The notes under the pieces were generated by a model. That model was not told the DNA's origin and searched no databases. It saw nothing but the letters and a program-made list of their open reading frames with translations. From IMG/VR virus record IMGVR_UViG_3300046791_000095, positions 1 through 64,000 of that record: a stretch of 64,000 nt of DNA. One strand, given 5' to 3'. This document shows positions 54,259-61,520 of this stretch, piece by piece. The translations under genes were made by a program, and so were the position numbers. Origin of the DNA: a virus. Position 1 is the first letter of the stretch, and each line of letters begins with the position of its first letter.

Positions 54259-56211
54259 TCAGACAGGGTCTCGTGGAAGGATGTAGTCGTTATCCAGTCC
54301 GTCGCCACGGAGTCCGTCGCCGAAGAAACCCGCAGAGGCTAGCTCGTCACGGTCGGCCATCATCACGAGGAGTTCCTCGTTGGTGGGCGGCTTGCCGATG
54401 CTCTTGAGGTCTTGGTCCCACGGACGGATAGGCACAGTGCCTTCCTGACTCGGGATGCCTGGATTGGTGTCGGGTGGTCGCCAGAGTTGTGAGGTGAAGC
54501 CGTCGGCACCAGCGTCTGCAAGGTCGTCGAACATCGTCGTGTCCACTTTGACGATCTGATTGATCATCTTGCGGGCAGGGATGGGAAGGACGAAGTGCGG
54601 ACACTGACGCTGCTTGTACGCGTTGCGCGTCGGATCAAACTCTGGAGGAGGACAGTTGCAGTTGTTCTTGTGAAGGAGGAGACGAACGTAACCTTCGGAC
54701 CAGTGGCCGGCTGCGGTACGGATGCGGGCCTTCTTGTCCTTGGTGCGGTTCAGTTGGATGAACTGCTCGTCGCCGAACTGGAAGCCGGCAGTACGGAGGA
54801 TGCCGAGGATTCGGTTCTTGTAGGTGCCAGACTTGCCGCCCGGCTCGACCTCGTCGGTGATGGCACGGATGTAGATACCTCGACGACGGAGGTTTAGGCA
54901 GACCTTGATCAGTTCTTTGTTGAAGTCCTCTTCGCGCCATTCGTTCGACGCGCAGAGAAGGTCCGTGTCGAGGTAGAGAACGCCGTTGTTGCGGGCGTCT
55001 TTGAGCCAGACCACGATGGCGGAGTCGTCACCGTGTCCGATGTTCTCCTTGTTCTTGAAGGCCGTGTCGATGTGAATGGTGGCCCATTCCACTTGTACAT
55101 CCCACATGAAGTCGTGGTACGAGAGATAGAGCCACGGGATTTGATTTTCGACGAGCGGGGCATGCTCGCTTGCGCCCGGGTTGTTCTGCTGCTGGCAGGC
55201 GAAGTCTTCTGCATCGATCCGCTTGCGCTCCTCGATCATCTTCCGCGTCCAGAGCTTCGGATGCGTTGGTTCGCCAGTCAGTTCGTCTTCGGTCTGGTAG
55301 TAGTAGACGTGCCAGAGACCTTCACCGAACGGGACCTTGTCGAACATATTCATGTGGGGGCAGTCCATGCCCGACCATGAAGCGACACCTTCCTCGCGGA
55401 AGTGGCGACCAGCGATGTCGTCGTCGAGGTAACGGGTGGCCGTGAGGACACGGAGTCCGTTGACGTGGAGCGAGTTCGCCGAGGCGTTGAAGGCTTCGTG
55501 CTGACCACGGAGATAGGCGGTGCGGTCAGCCTTCAGCTTGTTCTTCTCCAGCGGGTCATCCCACCACGACTGGCGAGGATGGTAGCCGGTGGCTCCGATG
55601 CCGGCAGAGGAGGCATCGAAGGAGGGTTCGGAGATGTTGCGGGCACGACGGTAGCCGTGCTTGATGTAGTTTCGCGTACGCTCGTGCGCACCCGAGACCC
55701 AGTCGCCGTAGAGCCAGACGAACCACGAATCAGGATCGTGCTCTTTTCCCCCAGACATTACGGACAACTGTGATTTGAGGATGTCGATGGAAAGGTCGTC
55801 AGTGGCCGATTGGATCAGCGTCGTCATGTCTGGATCATCAAGATGAGTCCAGAGTGATGCTGCCTTCGTCGAGGAGACGGTCTTACCGTAGCCACGAGGG
55901 AGGATCGAGGCGATGCAGTACTGTCCCGGCATGCCGGAGAGCGCATGCTTCTTCCACGCAAGTAGATGCATCTGAAGCCACTGCGTGTAGGGAACGTGGA
56001 TCGGAGCGTAGAGCCACTGAGGTTCTGCTGGATGCGACTTGAGGAAGTACTCTGCTCCCCATGCCTTGTTCAGGAAGTACCAGAGGGAGTAAGGGTGCGT
56101 CCCCTTCTTTACTCCGTCTTCTCGGTGCCAGGAGTTGGGGGCGCAGATGGAGCGCCAAAGGAGCCTTTCCGCTTCAAGGTTCCAACCAATCGTCTGAGTA
56201 GCTTCCGCCAT
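54259..56211 (-). CDS. terL: Terminase large subunit (650 aa)
   Basis: ATPase domain with ASILPRGYGKTVSSTKA (Walker A, about residues 102-118) and a Walker B-like segment in ATGYHPRQSWWDDPLEKN. The nuclease domain has WATIHIDTAFKNKENIGHGD with its catalytic Asp and downstream acidic residues (IRAITDEVEPGGKSG). It resembles T7 gp19-type enzymes: podoviral, coupled to a small terminase. Its first 103 bases overlap the upstream gene in another frame, with an internal CTGGAG ribosome site. Confidence 0.85.
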   Translation of the reverse strand: MAEATQTIGWNLEAERLLWRSICAPNSWHREDGVKKGTHPYSLWYFLNKAWGAEYFLKSHPAEPQWLYAPIHVPYTQWLQMHLLAWKKHALSGMPGQYCIASILPRGYGKTVSSTKAASLWTHLDDPDMTTLIQSATDDLSIDILKSQLSVMSGGKEHDPDSWFVWLYGDWVSGAHERTRNYIKHGYRRARNISEPSFDASSAGIGATGYHPRQSWWDDPLEKNKLKADRTAYLRGQHEAFNASANSLHVNGLRVLTATRYLDDDIAGRHFREEGVASWSGMDCPHMNMFDKVPFGEGLWHVYYYQTEDELTGEPTHPKLWTRKMIEERKRIDAEDFACQQQNNPGASEHAPLVENQIPWLYLSYHDFMWDVQVEWATIHIDTAFKNKENIGHGDDSAIVVWLKDARNNGVLYLDTDLLCASNEWREEDFNKELIKVCLNLRRRGIYIRAITDEVEPGGKSGTYKNRILGILRTAGFQFGDEQFIQLNRTKDKKARIRTAAGHWSEGYVRLLLHKNNCNCPPPEFDPTRNAYKQRQCPHFVLPIPARKMINQIVKVDTTMFDDLADAGADGFTSQLWRPPDTNPGIPSQEGTVPIRPWDQDLKSIGKPPTNEELLVMMADRDELASAGFFGDGLRGDGLDNDYILPRDPV

Positions 56212-56606
56212 CTGAACTCCAGAGGACCGATGAGCTTCCGGTCGAAGGCTGCTTCGAGAGACACTTCAACGACTGCCGGCGTCCCACCTGCGGCGTAGGC
56301 GTCGTCGATTGCCTCGTTGCGCTTGATCTCGGTGATCTCATCACGGTACTTGTTCTCGGGTAGATCACCCTTGATACCGTAGGCACGAGCGAGTTCGAGG
56401 ATGTGCTCGGCCGGGATTGCAGCCGCCATGTACTCGGTGACCTGTTCCTTCTCGGTCATGTGGGAGAGTTTCTCGCGCTCTTCAGCGCGGTACTTGTCCC
56501 ACTTCTCCAGCGTCCTCTGAGCGTGAATCGGGATGAGCTTGTGCTGTCGAGTCGCTTCCTGCTGAATGGAAATCTCAGCCGGCTTCGGAACGATTGGGTC
56601 TTTCAT
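56109..56606 (-). CDS. Candidate small terminase or assembly protein (165 aa)
   Basis: Helical, charged protein (AQRTLEKWDKYRAEEREKLS, AAIPAEHILELARAYGIKGD) with a basic C-terminal stretch (RWRKLLRRLVGTLKRKG) and Pro-rich end. It lies directly before terL and overlaps it by 103 nt. A small-terminase role is one possibility; the HTH-bearing first gene of the operon is the other candidate. Confidence 0.5.
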   Translation of the reverse strand: MKDPIVPKPAEISIQQEATRQHKLIPIHAQRTLEKWDKYRAEEREKLSHMTEKEQVTEYMAAAIPAEHILELARAYGIKGDLPENKYRDEITEIKRNEAIDDAYAAGGTPAVVEVSLEAAFDRKLIGPLEFRWRKLLRRLVGTLKRKGSFGAPSAPPTPGTEKTE

Positions 56607-56746
56607 GGATGCCTTTCTTCCAAGTACCGATCAGGATCAGCACCGTACTTGTAGATGAATTTCAGGGCTTCGTTGAAGTGTTCGAGCGTGATGACGCCGG
56701 GCTCTACCGGTGTCGGTGGCGCGGGCGTGGGCTCGGGCTCGGACAT
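56603..56746 (-). CDS. Small hypothetical protein (47 aa)
   Basis: ATG start; the gene stop overlaps the next start (ATGA). A Pro/Glu-rich N-terminus (SEPEPTPAPPTPVEPG) is followed by HFNEALKFIYKYGADPDRYL. Overlaps the lipoprotein gene upstream by 43 nt. No recognised family. Confidence 0.5.
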   Translation of the reverse strand: MSEPEPTPAPPTPVEPGVITLEHFNEALKFIYKYGADPDRYLEERHP

Positions 56747-56892
56747 GGGACCCTGATGGTGTCGGGTGGGCTCGGGACGAAGATCGTGTCGGCAGGAGCG
56801 CCGGGGGCAGTCACGTAGATGTAGCGATGCTTCTCACAGGAGGCGACGCAGAGTCCGGTGAGGACGAGGATGACGATGAGGAAGGTCTTCAT
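56704..56892 (-). CDS. Pro-rich lipoprotein, candidate o-spanin (62 aa)
   Basis: MKTFLIVILVLTGLCVASC is a lipoprotein signal with lipobox VASC before the modified Cys (about residue 19). The mature part is short and Pro-rich (PGAPADTIFVPSPPDTIRVP). That is the pattern of Rz1-type outer-membrane spanins, which fuse inner and outer membrane at lysis of Gram-negative cells. It lies about 28 kb from the holin. An i-spanin is not obvious here; the coiled-coil membrane protein in the lysis cluster is a possible partner. Confidence 0.6.
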   Translation of the reverse strand: MKTFLIVILVLTGLCVASCEKHRYIYVTAPGAPADTIFVPSPPDTIRVPCPSPSPRPRHRHR

Positions 56893-57206
56893 TGGTTCTC
56901 CCGATCACAGATGTCTGCGATCATTCGGTGGATGGAAAACAGGGCGGTCTGAACCGCCATCGTGTACGTGTCTTTGTACGACTCGACCTCTCGGTGATCA
57001 ACGAAGATGTTGACAGAGAAAGAAGAGATTGGCATGAAGGCAGGAAGCTGAACATCACACGAAACTAATCCCCGAGGACTACTCTCTGGTGAAGTACGAG
57101 TGATAGTGTGTCGCGTAGGCTTGATGAAGATGAGATTCGGGTACCGCTTCATCAAGTCAGTTGGGACACACTCGTCGAGTGTCGGAATTTTGCACTCCAA
57201 ATTCAT
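56889..57206 (-). CDS. Hypothetical protein (105 aa)
   Basis: Alpha/beta pattern with VSCDVQLPAFMPISSFSVNI and a C-terminal helix (MAVQTALFSIHRMIADICDR). Four-base overlap with the lipoprotein gene. No recognised domain. Confidence 0.55.
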   Translation of the reverse strand: MNLECKIPTLDECVPTDLMKRYPNLIFIKPTRHTITRTSPESSPRGLVSCDVQLPAFMPISSFSVNIFVDHREVESYKDTYTMAVQTALFSIHRMIADICDRENQ

Positions 57207-57490
57207 TCCGGCACCGAGCCTCGGTCTCCGCGCACTGGCGGGATTGGGATCATCCCTCGACTGGCGCTAAAGCCGCGAGGGTCCTGGAAGTTCTTGTGAG
57301 CGTGATGGGCTTTCTGGAGGAGAGCTTGGCGGCCGGCGTAGAGGATGTCCGATTCGCTCGCGTCCTTGTGCTCGGCAGCGTACGCCTGCTCAGCTTCAAG
57401 GCGCGTGGTCTTGCAGGAGCCACAGGTGTTGGCAGAGTACTCGGACGGTTCCTTCGGGGCTCCGCAGTTCTGGCAGTAGGCAGTAAGCAT
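57203..57490 (-). CDS. Zinc-ribbon protein (95 aa)
   Basis: YCQNCGAPKEPSEYSANTCG followed by SC gives CxxC-x12-CxxC at the N-terminus, a compact zinc ribbon, then a helix rich in Ala and Glu (LEAEQAYAAEHKDASESDIL). A DNA-, RNA- or RNAP-binding regulator is possible. Early in the late operon. Confidence 0.6.
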   Translation of the reverse strand: MLTAYCQNCGAPKEPSEYSANTCGSCKTTRLEAEQAYAAEHKDASESDILYAGRQALLQKAHHAHKNFQDPRGFSASRGMIPIPPVRGDRGSVPE

Positions 57491-57876
57491 TAGCTCACAC
57501 TCTCTTCGGCCAGGAGGAAGGCGTCGTGGAGATGTCCGTCGCCCGGAGCACCGATCACACCGTGCGTCATGGCTGCGATGGTCTGACGCAGGAGCGGGGA
57601 GTCCATGCTACTCGCGTTGAAGCTGTTGGCCATGTCGTTGAAGCGACCGACCCAGGCAAGCAGGATCATGAGGGCTCGCGAGGCATCGTCACCGAGGAGG
57701 GCCTGCTCCATGAATCCGGGGAGAGCGCGCTCGGGGATGAGGAAGATGATGCGAGCAGGATCGGAGTGGTCCTGAATGAACTCAGGCGAGTTGATCTTCT
57801 CGTGGGTCCACGCATTGGCGCACCAAGGGCGGACGAGATCGAGATAACGGCGCATGGCAGAGCGAGTGAAGAGCAT
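57490..57876 (-). CDS. Hypothetical protein (128 aa)
   Basis: Helical protein with IIFLIPERALPGFMEQALLG and a C-terminal HDAFLLAEESVS. One-base overlaps at both ends with neighbours. Contains LVRPWCANAWTHEKINSPEF. No recognised domain. Confidence 0.6.
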   Translation of the reverse strand: MLFTRSAMRRYLDLVRPWCANAWTHEKINSPEFIQDHSDPARIIFLIPERALPGFMEQALLGDDASRALMILLAWVGRFNDMANSFNASSMDSPLLRQTIAAMTHGVIGAPGDGHLHDAFLLAEESVS

Positions 57877-58196
57877 CAGAGGTTCCTTTCGTTCGGGTCT
57901 TGCTTCGAGTCGGGTGGAATGGGGACGGCGTCGAGAGTGCGGGTGATCCAGGGTGCGTCGATTCCCCAGTGGACACTCGTGGGGGAGACGAAGAGCTTGT
58001 CGCGCTCACGGCAGGCAAGGAGTGTGCGGTAGTGCATCAGCGTGTTGTCGTTGTGCTCAACGACGAGAACATTGACGCCATGCTTGTTCTTGACCCACTG
58101 GACTGCGGATGGTTCACACCAGCAGTCGGTCGAGTTGAGATGACCGTTCTCGGCATTCATGACATGGACTTCGTTTCGTTCCATGTTGCGCCTCAT
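57876..58196 (-). CDS. Hypothetical protein (106 aa)
   Basis: Start MRRNMERNEVHVMN after AAAGGAAAGTAC; an upstream extension of the frame is not supported. Small alpha/beta protein with NVLVVEHNDNTLMHYRTLLA. Cys-rich segment TDCWCEPSAVQW may bind metal. No family. Confidence 0.55.
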   Translation of the reverse strand: MRRNMERNEVHVMNAENGHLNSTDCWCEPSAVQWVKNKHGVNVLVVEHNDNTLMHYRTLLACRERDKLFVSPTSVHWGIDAPWITRTLDAVPIPPDSKQDPNERNL

Positions 58197-58585
58197 GTAC
58201 TTTCCTTTCGCTGGAGCTTCGTGTTGATCGCCTCTTCCCAAAGGTGGAGGCGCTTGGGCGACTTGCGAATGTACTCCATCATGTGCGCGTCGAGAGCGAG
58301 GATGCAAACCTCTTCGAGTGAGCCATCGACGATGCCGATGAAGGTGGAGATGAAAACGACGTGGAGGAGTTCGTGGATGACGGTGGAGATGTGATCCATG
58401 ACGCCCGTTTGCTGATTCGCGTCTACCTTGATGACGATGTTGGTCGGCGGGGTGATCTCATCCCAGAGGCTGAGGCCCTGCTGTGCCACCATCGGGCCGA
58501 AGGTCAGGTGGACTTCCGGGTGATTGAGGAGTTCCAGGAGGACTGAGTGGAGCTTCTGGCGCGTCAGTGGATACTTTCCCTTCAT
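58193..58585 (-). CDS. HExxH metalloprotease-like protein (130 aa)
   Basis: ISTVIHELLHVVFISTF carries the zincin HExxH motif (about residues 68-72), followed by GSLEEVCILALDAHMMEYI with possible third-ligand Glu, as in gluzincin/SprT-like folds. It is a compact single domain. It could process a capsid or host protein late in infection; substrate unknown. Its start overlaps the upstream gene by 128 nt. Confidence 0.65.
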   Translation of the reverse strand: MKGKYPLTRQKLHSVLLELLNHPEVHLTFGPMVAQQGLSLWDEITPPTNIVIKVDANQQTGVMDHISTVIHELLHVVFISTFIGIVDGSLEEVCILALDAHMMEYIRKSPKRLHLWEEAINTKLQRKEST

Positions 58586-59210
58586 CGGAGGGCTCCACGG
58601 TGAATGCTTCGTTCACAGCAGCGAGGGTGATCGTGGGGCCGCATGCAACCATCATTTCCTTGAGACGCGAAGTCGCCTCCGCACGGGTCATCGGAACCGA
58701 TGGGCCGAGGTCCTTCGCCTTCGCCTTCTCCTTGAGCTTCTGCCAGAGCGTCGATGCGCTCATGCGCGTGTCGGGATGGAGGCGTGGGTCGAAGATGAAG
58801 CGGAGACACTGCTTGATGACGCGCTTCTCGATCTCCTCTTCCGTGAGATCGCCCGCGTCGTACATATCGATCATGTCCGACATGGCCTTCATGGCTTCAT
58901 GGTCGAGCATCTTCGATGGCTTGCTCGGATTATCGAGGGCCGGCTCTGCTGATTCGCTAGAGGGCTCAGATACCTCCGCAGCGCGTGGAGTCGTTGGACG
59001 CGACGGGCGCGTCTTCGGAGCCTTTGCTACGGTCTGAGGCTTGCGCGAGGGCGGGAGCCGGCTCTCGGAAATCAGAGCGCGACGTGCGATGGCGATTGTG
59101 GCAGTCGAGACTTTTGCCCCGATTGCCTGCTGCTCCTTCGTTTCGTCCGGATGGGCCAGGATGTACTCTGTGGCCTGCTTGAACTTCAGTTCACGAAGCG
59201 TTGTCATCAT
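58458..59210 (-). CDS. HTH protein, first late gene (about 250 aa)
   Basis: N-terminal helix-turn-helix-like segment TKEQQAIGAKVSTATIAIAR (about residues 20-40), then a Pro/Ser-rich linker, a helical middle (MSDMIDMYDAGDLTEEEIEK, IKQCLRFIFDPRLHPDTRMS) and a Pro-rich tail. Its DNA-binding head and helical body fit a small terminase or a late regulator. The start is either of two adjacent ATGs (59210 or 59207); no strong Shine-Dalgarno is visible. Its 3' end overlaps the HExxH gene. Confidence 0.6.
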   Translation of the reverse strand: MMTTLRELKFKQATEYILAHPDETKEQQAIGAKVSTATIAIARRALISESRLPPSRKPQTVAKAPKTRPSRPTTPRAAEVSEPSSESAEPALDNPSKPSKMLDHEAMKAMSDMIDMYDAGDLTEEEIEKRVIKQCLRFIFDPRLHPDTRMSASTLWQKLKEKAKAKDLGPSVPMTRAEATSRLKEMMVACGPTITLAAVNEAFTVEPSDEGKVSTDAPEAPLSPPGTPQSPGSPPDLRPDGGTAGPQPLG

Positions 59211-59222
59211 ATACGTCCGTAT
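59211..59222. repeat. Short dyad at late-operon start
   Basis: ATACG and CGTAT are inverted around TC, directly abutting the start of the first late gene. Its place fits an operator, but it is short and could be chance. Confidence 0.35.
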
Positions 59223-59306
59223 TTTTGGGTGGCCTGGGGGCTGCGCACATTTCGCGCCATCGTTGGGGGGTCTCCGGGACCCTCCCATGCGAGCAGGCGC
59301 CCACGT

Positions 59307-59340
59307 TGGCACGAGTCTTGCTACAGCAAGTAGCGTGCCA
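59307..59340. promoter_or_regulatory. 34-bp dyad 1 (TGGCACG-N4-TTGCT)
   Basis: TGGCACG-N4-TTGCT is followed after 2 bp by its inverted partner AGCAA-N4-CGTGCCA. Each half fits the sigma-54 promoter pattern (GG-N10-GC) in its own direction. The minus-strand half points at the late operon about 95 bp away. It may alternatively be an operator for a dimeric protein or an origin iteron. Confidence 0.65.
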
Positions 59341-59375
59341 GCATGCATGCACCCCGCGCAGGCTCGCGCGCTCGT

Positions 59376-59409
59376 TGGCATGGTTCTTGCCATAGCACAT
59401 ATCGTGCCA
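59376..59409. promoter_or_regulatory. 34-bp dyad 2
   Basis: TGGCATG-N4-TTGCC, 2 bp, AGCAC-N4-CGTGCCA: the same 34-bp architecture as dyad 1, centre 69 bp away. Both GG-N10-GC signatures are kept in both directions. Confidence 0.65.
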
Positions 59410-59412
59410 GCG

Positions 59413-59446
59413 GGCGACCCAGACCAGCGTAGCATAGATCGTGCCG
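59413..59446. promoter_or_regulatory. Degenerate third dyad
   Basis: Only the right half is well kept (AGCAT-N4-CGTGCCG), 37 bp from dyad 2 in the same register. The left half is degenerate. The minus-strand reading is CGGCACG-N4-ATGCT. Confidence 0.45.
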
Positions 59447-59581
59447 GGATGCAAGCTGGAACAGTCAAGCGCGCGCAAAGCTTTTCCCGCCCCGAATTGC
59501 GTGTTGTCACACAGAACTGAGGGCGCGGCGAGTCGAATGCGGAACAGGGCGAGCCCACCCACAAGCAAGCCGAGTGCCAGT

Positions 59582-59600
59582 CTTCTAAGTTGTAATGTAA
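59582..59600 (+). repeat. 19-bp intergenic repeat, copy 2
   Basis: CTTCTAA[G]TTGTAATGTAA, one mismatch from the element at 4659-4677. It overlaps the left arm of the AT-rich inverted repeat described next. Confidence 0.55.
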
Positions 59601-59618
59601 TAGAACAAATAATTACAA
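59590..59618. repeat. AT-rich inverted repeat, origin candidate
   Basis: TTGTAAT and ATTACAA are perfect 7-bp arms around a 15-bp AT-rich centre, an AT island in an otherwise GC-rich non-coding region with dyad repeats. It could serve as an easily melted site at a replication origin. Function inferred. Confidence 0.45.
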
Positions 59619-59637
59619 GCATAAGGTGGCACAGTTC

Positions 59638-59671
59638 CACTGTAGCCCGCCCCATCCGGGGCTACACAGTG
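59638..59671. repeat. 11-bp imperfect hairpin
   Basis: CACTGTAGCCC pairs with GGGCTA-CA-CAGTG, a 2-nt bulge, around a 10-nt loop. It lies between the AT-rich inverted repeat and dyad half 4. May be a terminator or a binding site. Confidence 0.45.
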
Positions 59672-59720
59672 AAAGCCTGTGCAACACCTAAGGCGCATGC
59701 AATGACTATGCCAAGAACTC

Positions 59721-59743
59721 TGGCACGCCGCTTGCTAGTCCGC
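59721..59743 (+). promoter_or_regulatory. Isolated half-site TGGCACG-N4-TTGCT
   Basis: Exact match to the half-site of the dyads, on the plus strand, without the second arm. It has the -24/-12 sigma-54 spacing and points toward the rightward operon. Confidence 0.5.
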
Positions 59744-60120
59744 GAAAACGCTCCAACCCTCTGTCCCCCAACGCGTTACACCATTCGTTCGAGAAGGCCC
59801 CTAGCGTGCCCGCTGGCCGCGCCAATATGGCCGCGTGCCTCCCCATAGCCGCGCCCACCTGTGCAGTAGCGTAACCCCAACTCGCACATCACGTTGCGCC
59901 GTTTCCCCGACCCATCGAGGGAACAAAAACTCGCCGCGCTCCGTCGATCCTAGGAGCCCGCCCTCGCTGCTCGCCTGCGCACCCGGGCGCTCCCTCGTTC
60001 AGTTTCGCAACAGTGCCCCGAGAGGGCGTGTCCAAATTGACACACTCGCCCCGATTCTGACCTGTGCCACGCGCCCCTATCTAATGAGTAGAAGTCAAAA
60101 TCACGTCGTGCAGAAAAGTG

Positions 60121-60150
60121 TTGCATCACTCGCACTCTGCATGCTACACT
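60121..60150 (+). promoter_or_regulatory. Promoter (TTGCAT-18-TACACT)
   Basis: TTGCAT and TACACT are 18 bp apart, both close to the sigma-70 consensus. It reads rightward into the hairpin-dense gene-free region and the early operon at 60.86 kb. This is the best promoter in the divergent region. Confidence 0.55.
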
Positions 60151-60159
60151 GGTCTGAGC

Positions 60160-60815
60160 AGCACGAGGTCGCAAGAGGTTACACTGTGGCATCACCCTTG
60201 CACTCTACTTCGTCAGTCACACGATCCGAAGCGCCAAGAGCCCGAAGGACCCGCAAGGTCCCGTGGGACGATAGAGCGGACGGAACGACAGGAGCGGCCC
60301 GGAACGGGCCATAAGAGTAGCCCAAGCCTAACGGAACAGGTGCGCGTCCTGCCTCTTCACCAGTGGCGGCGAACCCATCGACCAGCGGCGAAAGCGCCTC
60401 CACCCAGTGCAGCGCGAAGCGGTAGTCGGAACGCACGCCCCATCGGCACTCGCACTCGCCACACCTCGATGCAGCCCCGCAACGGGCCGCCCGGGTGGAA
60501 GCGACCGCGAAGGCCACGACGACATGGGAGAGCGAGAAGGCGCAGAGCCTCCACGAGAGGCGGCACACAAGCGGCAGGGCAAACGCACCTAGAGCGGAAT
60601 GCGCGCGACCAACAGATCGGCCGAAGCTGGCCGGATGCGCGCACACTGCGATGATGCCGGGATACCGGCGAGCGGTGAAACGCGACGACCTTAGGAACGA
60701 GCCCGAGCCGAATGAGTCGTGAGATGGTGTAGGTCTCGGCGACGGCTGCATCAAGAACGAGGAGCACTGGGTTCGAAGCCCGTGCTCGGATGCTAGCCCG
60801 AGAGACCTCACCGCC
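60160..60815 (+). ncRNA. Candidate ~0.65-kb structured non-coding RNA
   Basis: Downstream of a promoter, this stretch has no credible ORF but many perfect hairpins: GGACC/GGTCC (60247-60261), GGCCCG/CGGGCC (60296-60310), GCCTC/GAGGC (60547-60561), a nested TGCGCGC...GCGCGCA (60600-60643) around CGGCC/GGCCG, and GCCGG/CCGGC with a GATA loop (60656-60670 region). It ends in a long hairpin of about 85 nt (60725-60812) with helices GGTG-AGGTCTC, GGCT-GCATC and GAGCAC-GGG and a TTCGAAG loop. No known RNA family is assigned; the boundaries are approximate. Confidence 0.45.
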
Positions 60816-60863
60816 TCTCACCTGACGAGCCCCAGAAGGGCGAAACTCAACCTAGGAGGCGTT

Positions 60864-61202
60864 GTGGCCCTCACCATCGATTGTCGCACCAGCCCGGACC
60901 AGTCCGAGGTCGCCATCTACACGCGGCAGCAGTGGCTTCAGATCGTCGCCTTCATGATGATGTTCGTGGGCATCTCGGACATCACCGAAGCGAACCTCGA
61001 CGAGACTTACCGTCGCATGCACCTCTGGGAGAGCACTGGCGGCCCGCTCGCGGGCGACATCCACGGTCCGGTCACCGAGGCCACGCTCCGCTACTTCATC
61101 GGCGCCCACGCGAACGTCAGCACGATGACCAAGCGTCAGTTCACCGCCCGCTTCAAGTGCTACGCTGCGGACGTGGCGACGCGCAAAGCGAAGGCGGCCT
61201 GA
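60864..61202 (+). CDS. Hypothetical early protein (112 aa)
   Basis: GTG start with CCTAGGAGGCGTT upstream, a ribosome-site context shared with the Sak4-like gene. Alpha-helical protein with a hydrophobic segment ([17 protein letters not shown]) and a polar C-terminus ending RKAKAA. No recognised family. It follows the structured leader. Confidence 0.65.
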   Translation: MALTIDCRTSPDQSEVAIYTRQQWLQIVAFMMMFVGISDITEANLDETYRRMHLWESTGGPLAGDIHGPVTEATLRYFIGAHANVSTMTKRQFTARFKCYAADVATRKAKAA

Positions 61203-61203
61203 C

Positions 61204-61371
61204 ATGCCCGACATCGACCTCATCATCCGCTACGAGCAGGGCGAACTGGACCACGACGAGACCGTCGCCCTCTTCCAATCGCTCGTGAGCAGCGGCCTCG
61301 CGTGGACGCTCCAAGGTCACTACGGCCGCATGGCCATGCACCTCATCGAGGAAGGACTGGTGACCCGGTGA
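61204..61371 (+). CDS. DUF7417-like small phage protein (55 aa)
   Basis: [20 protein letters not shown] followed by [19 protein letters not shown] matches a common small phage protein family (YEQGEL...LFQ.LV.SGLAW.LQGHYGR), named DUF7417. Starts one base after the previous stop. Function unknown. Confidence 0.7.
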   Translation: MPDIDLIIRYEQGELDHDETVALFQSLVSSGLAWTLQGHYGRMAMHLIEEGLVTR

Positions 61372-61520
61372 GAACCTACTTCATCGCCGTCAAGCGTCTC
61401 GGCAGCCCCGCACTCCACTTCGAGGCGAAGGGCCGCCCCGGTGTCCTACTCTCCTCTCTCTGGGGTTTCTACCCGTGGGCAACCACCATCGAGATCGTCC
61501 GGGAGGTCAAGCGTGGATAG
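61368..61520 (+). CDS. Hypothetical protein (50 aa)
   Basis: GTG start overlapping the previous stop (GTGA). Short beta-rich protein ([19 protein letters not shown]) with a hydrophobic turn ([14 protein letters not shown]). No recognised family. Confidence 0.55.
   Translation: MRTYFIAVKRLGSPALHFEAKGRPGVLLSSLWGFYPWATTIEIVREVKRG

Noticed and set aside
60118-60654. 178-codon plus-strand open frame and overlapping minus-strand frames in the hairpin-rich region
   Set aside because: Composition is dominated by Arg, Pro and Ser as expected from translating GC-rich non-coding DNA, there is no ribosome site, and frames are open on both strands.
60725-60812. tRNA with a TTCGAA loop before the early operon
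   Set aside because: The hairpin resembles a T arm but the flanking sequence folds into one long stem, with no anticodon or acceptor arrangement.
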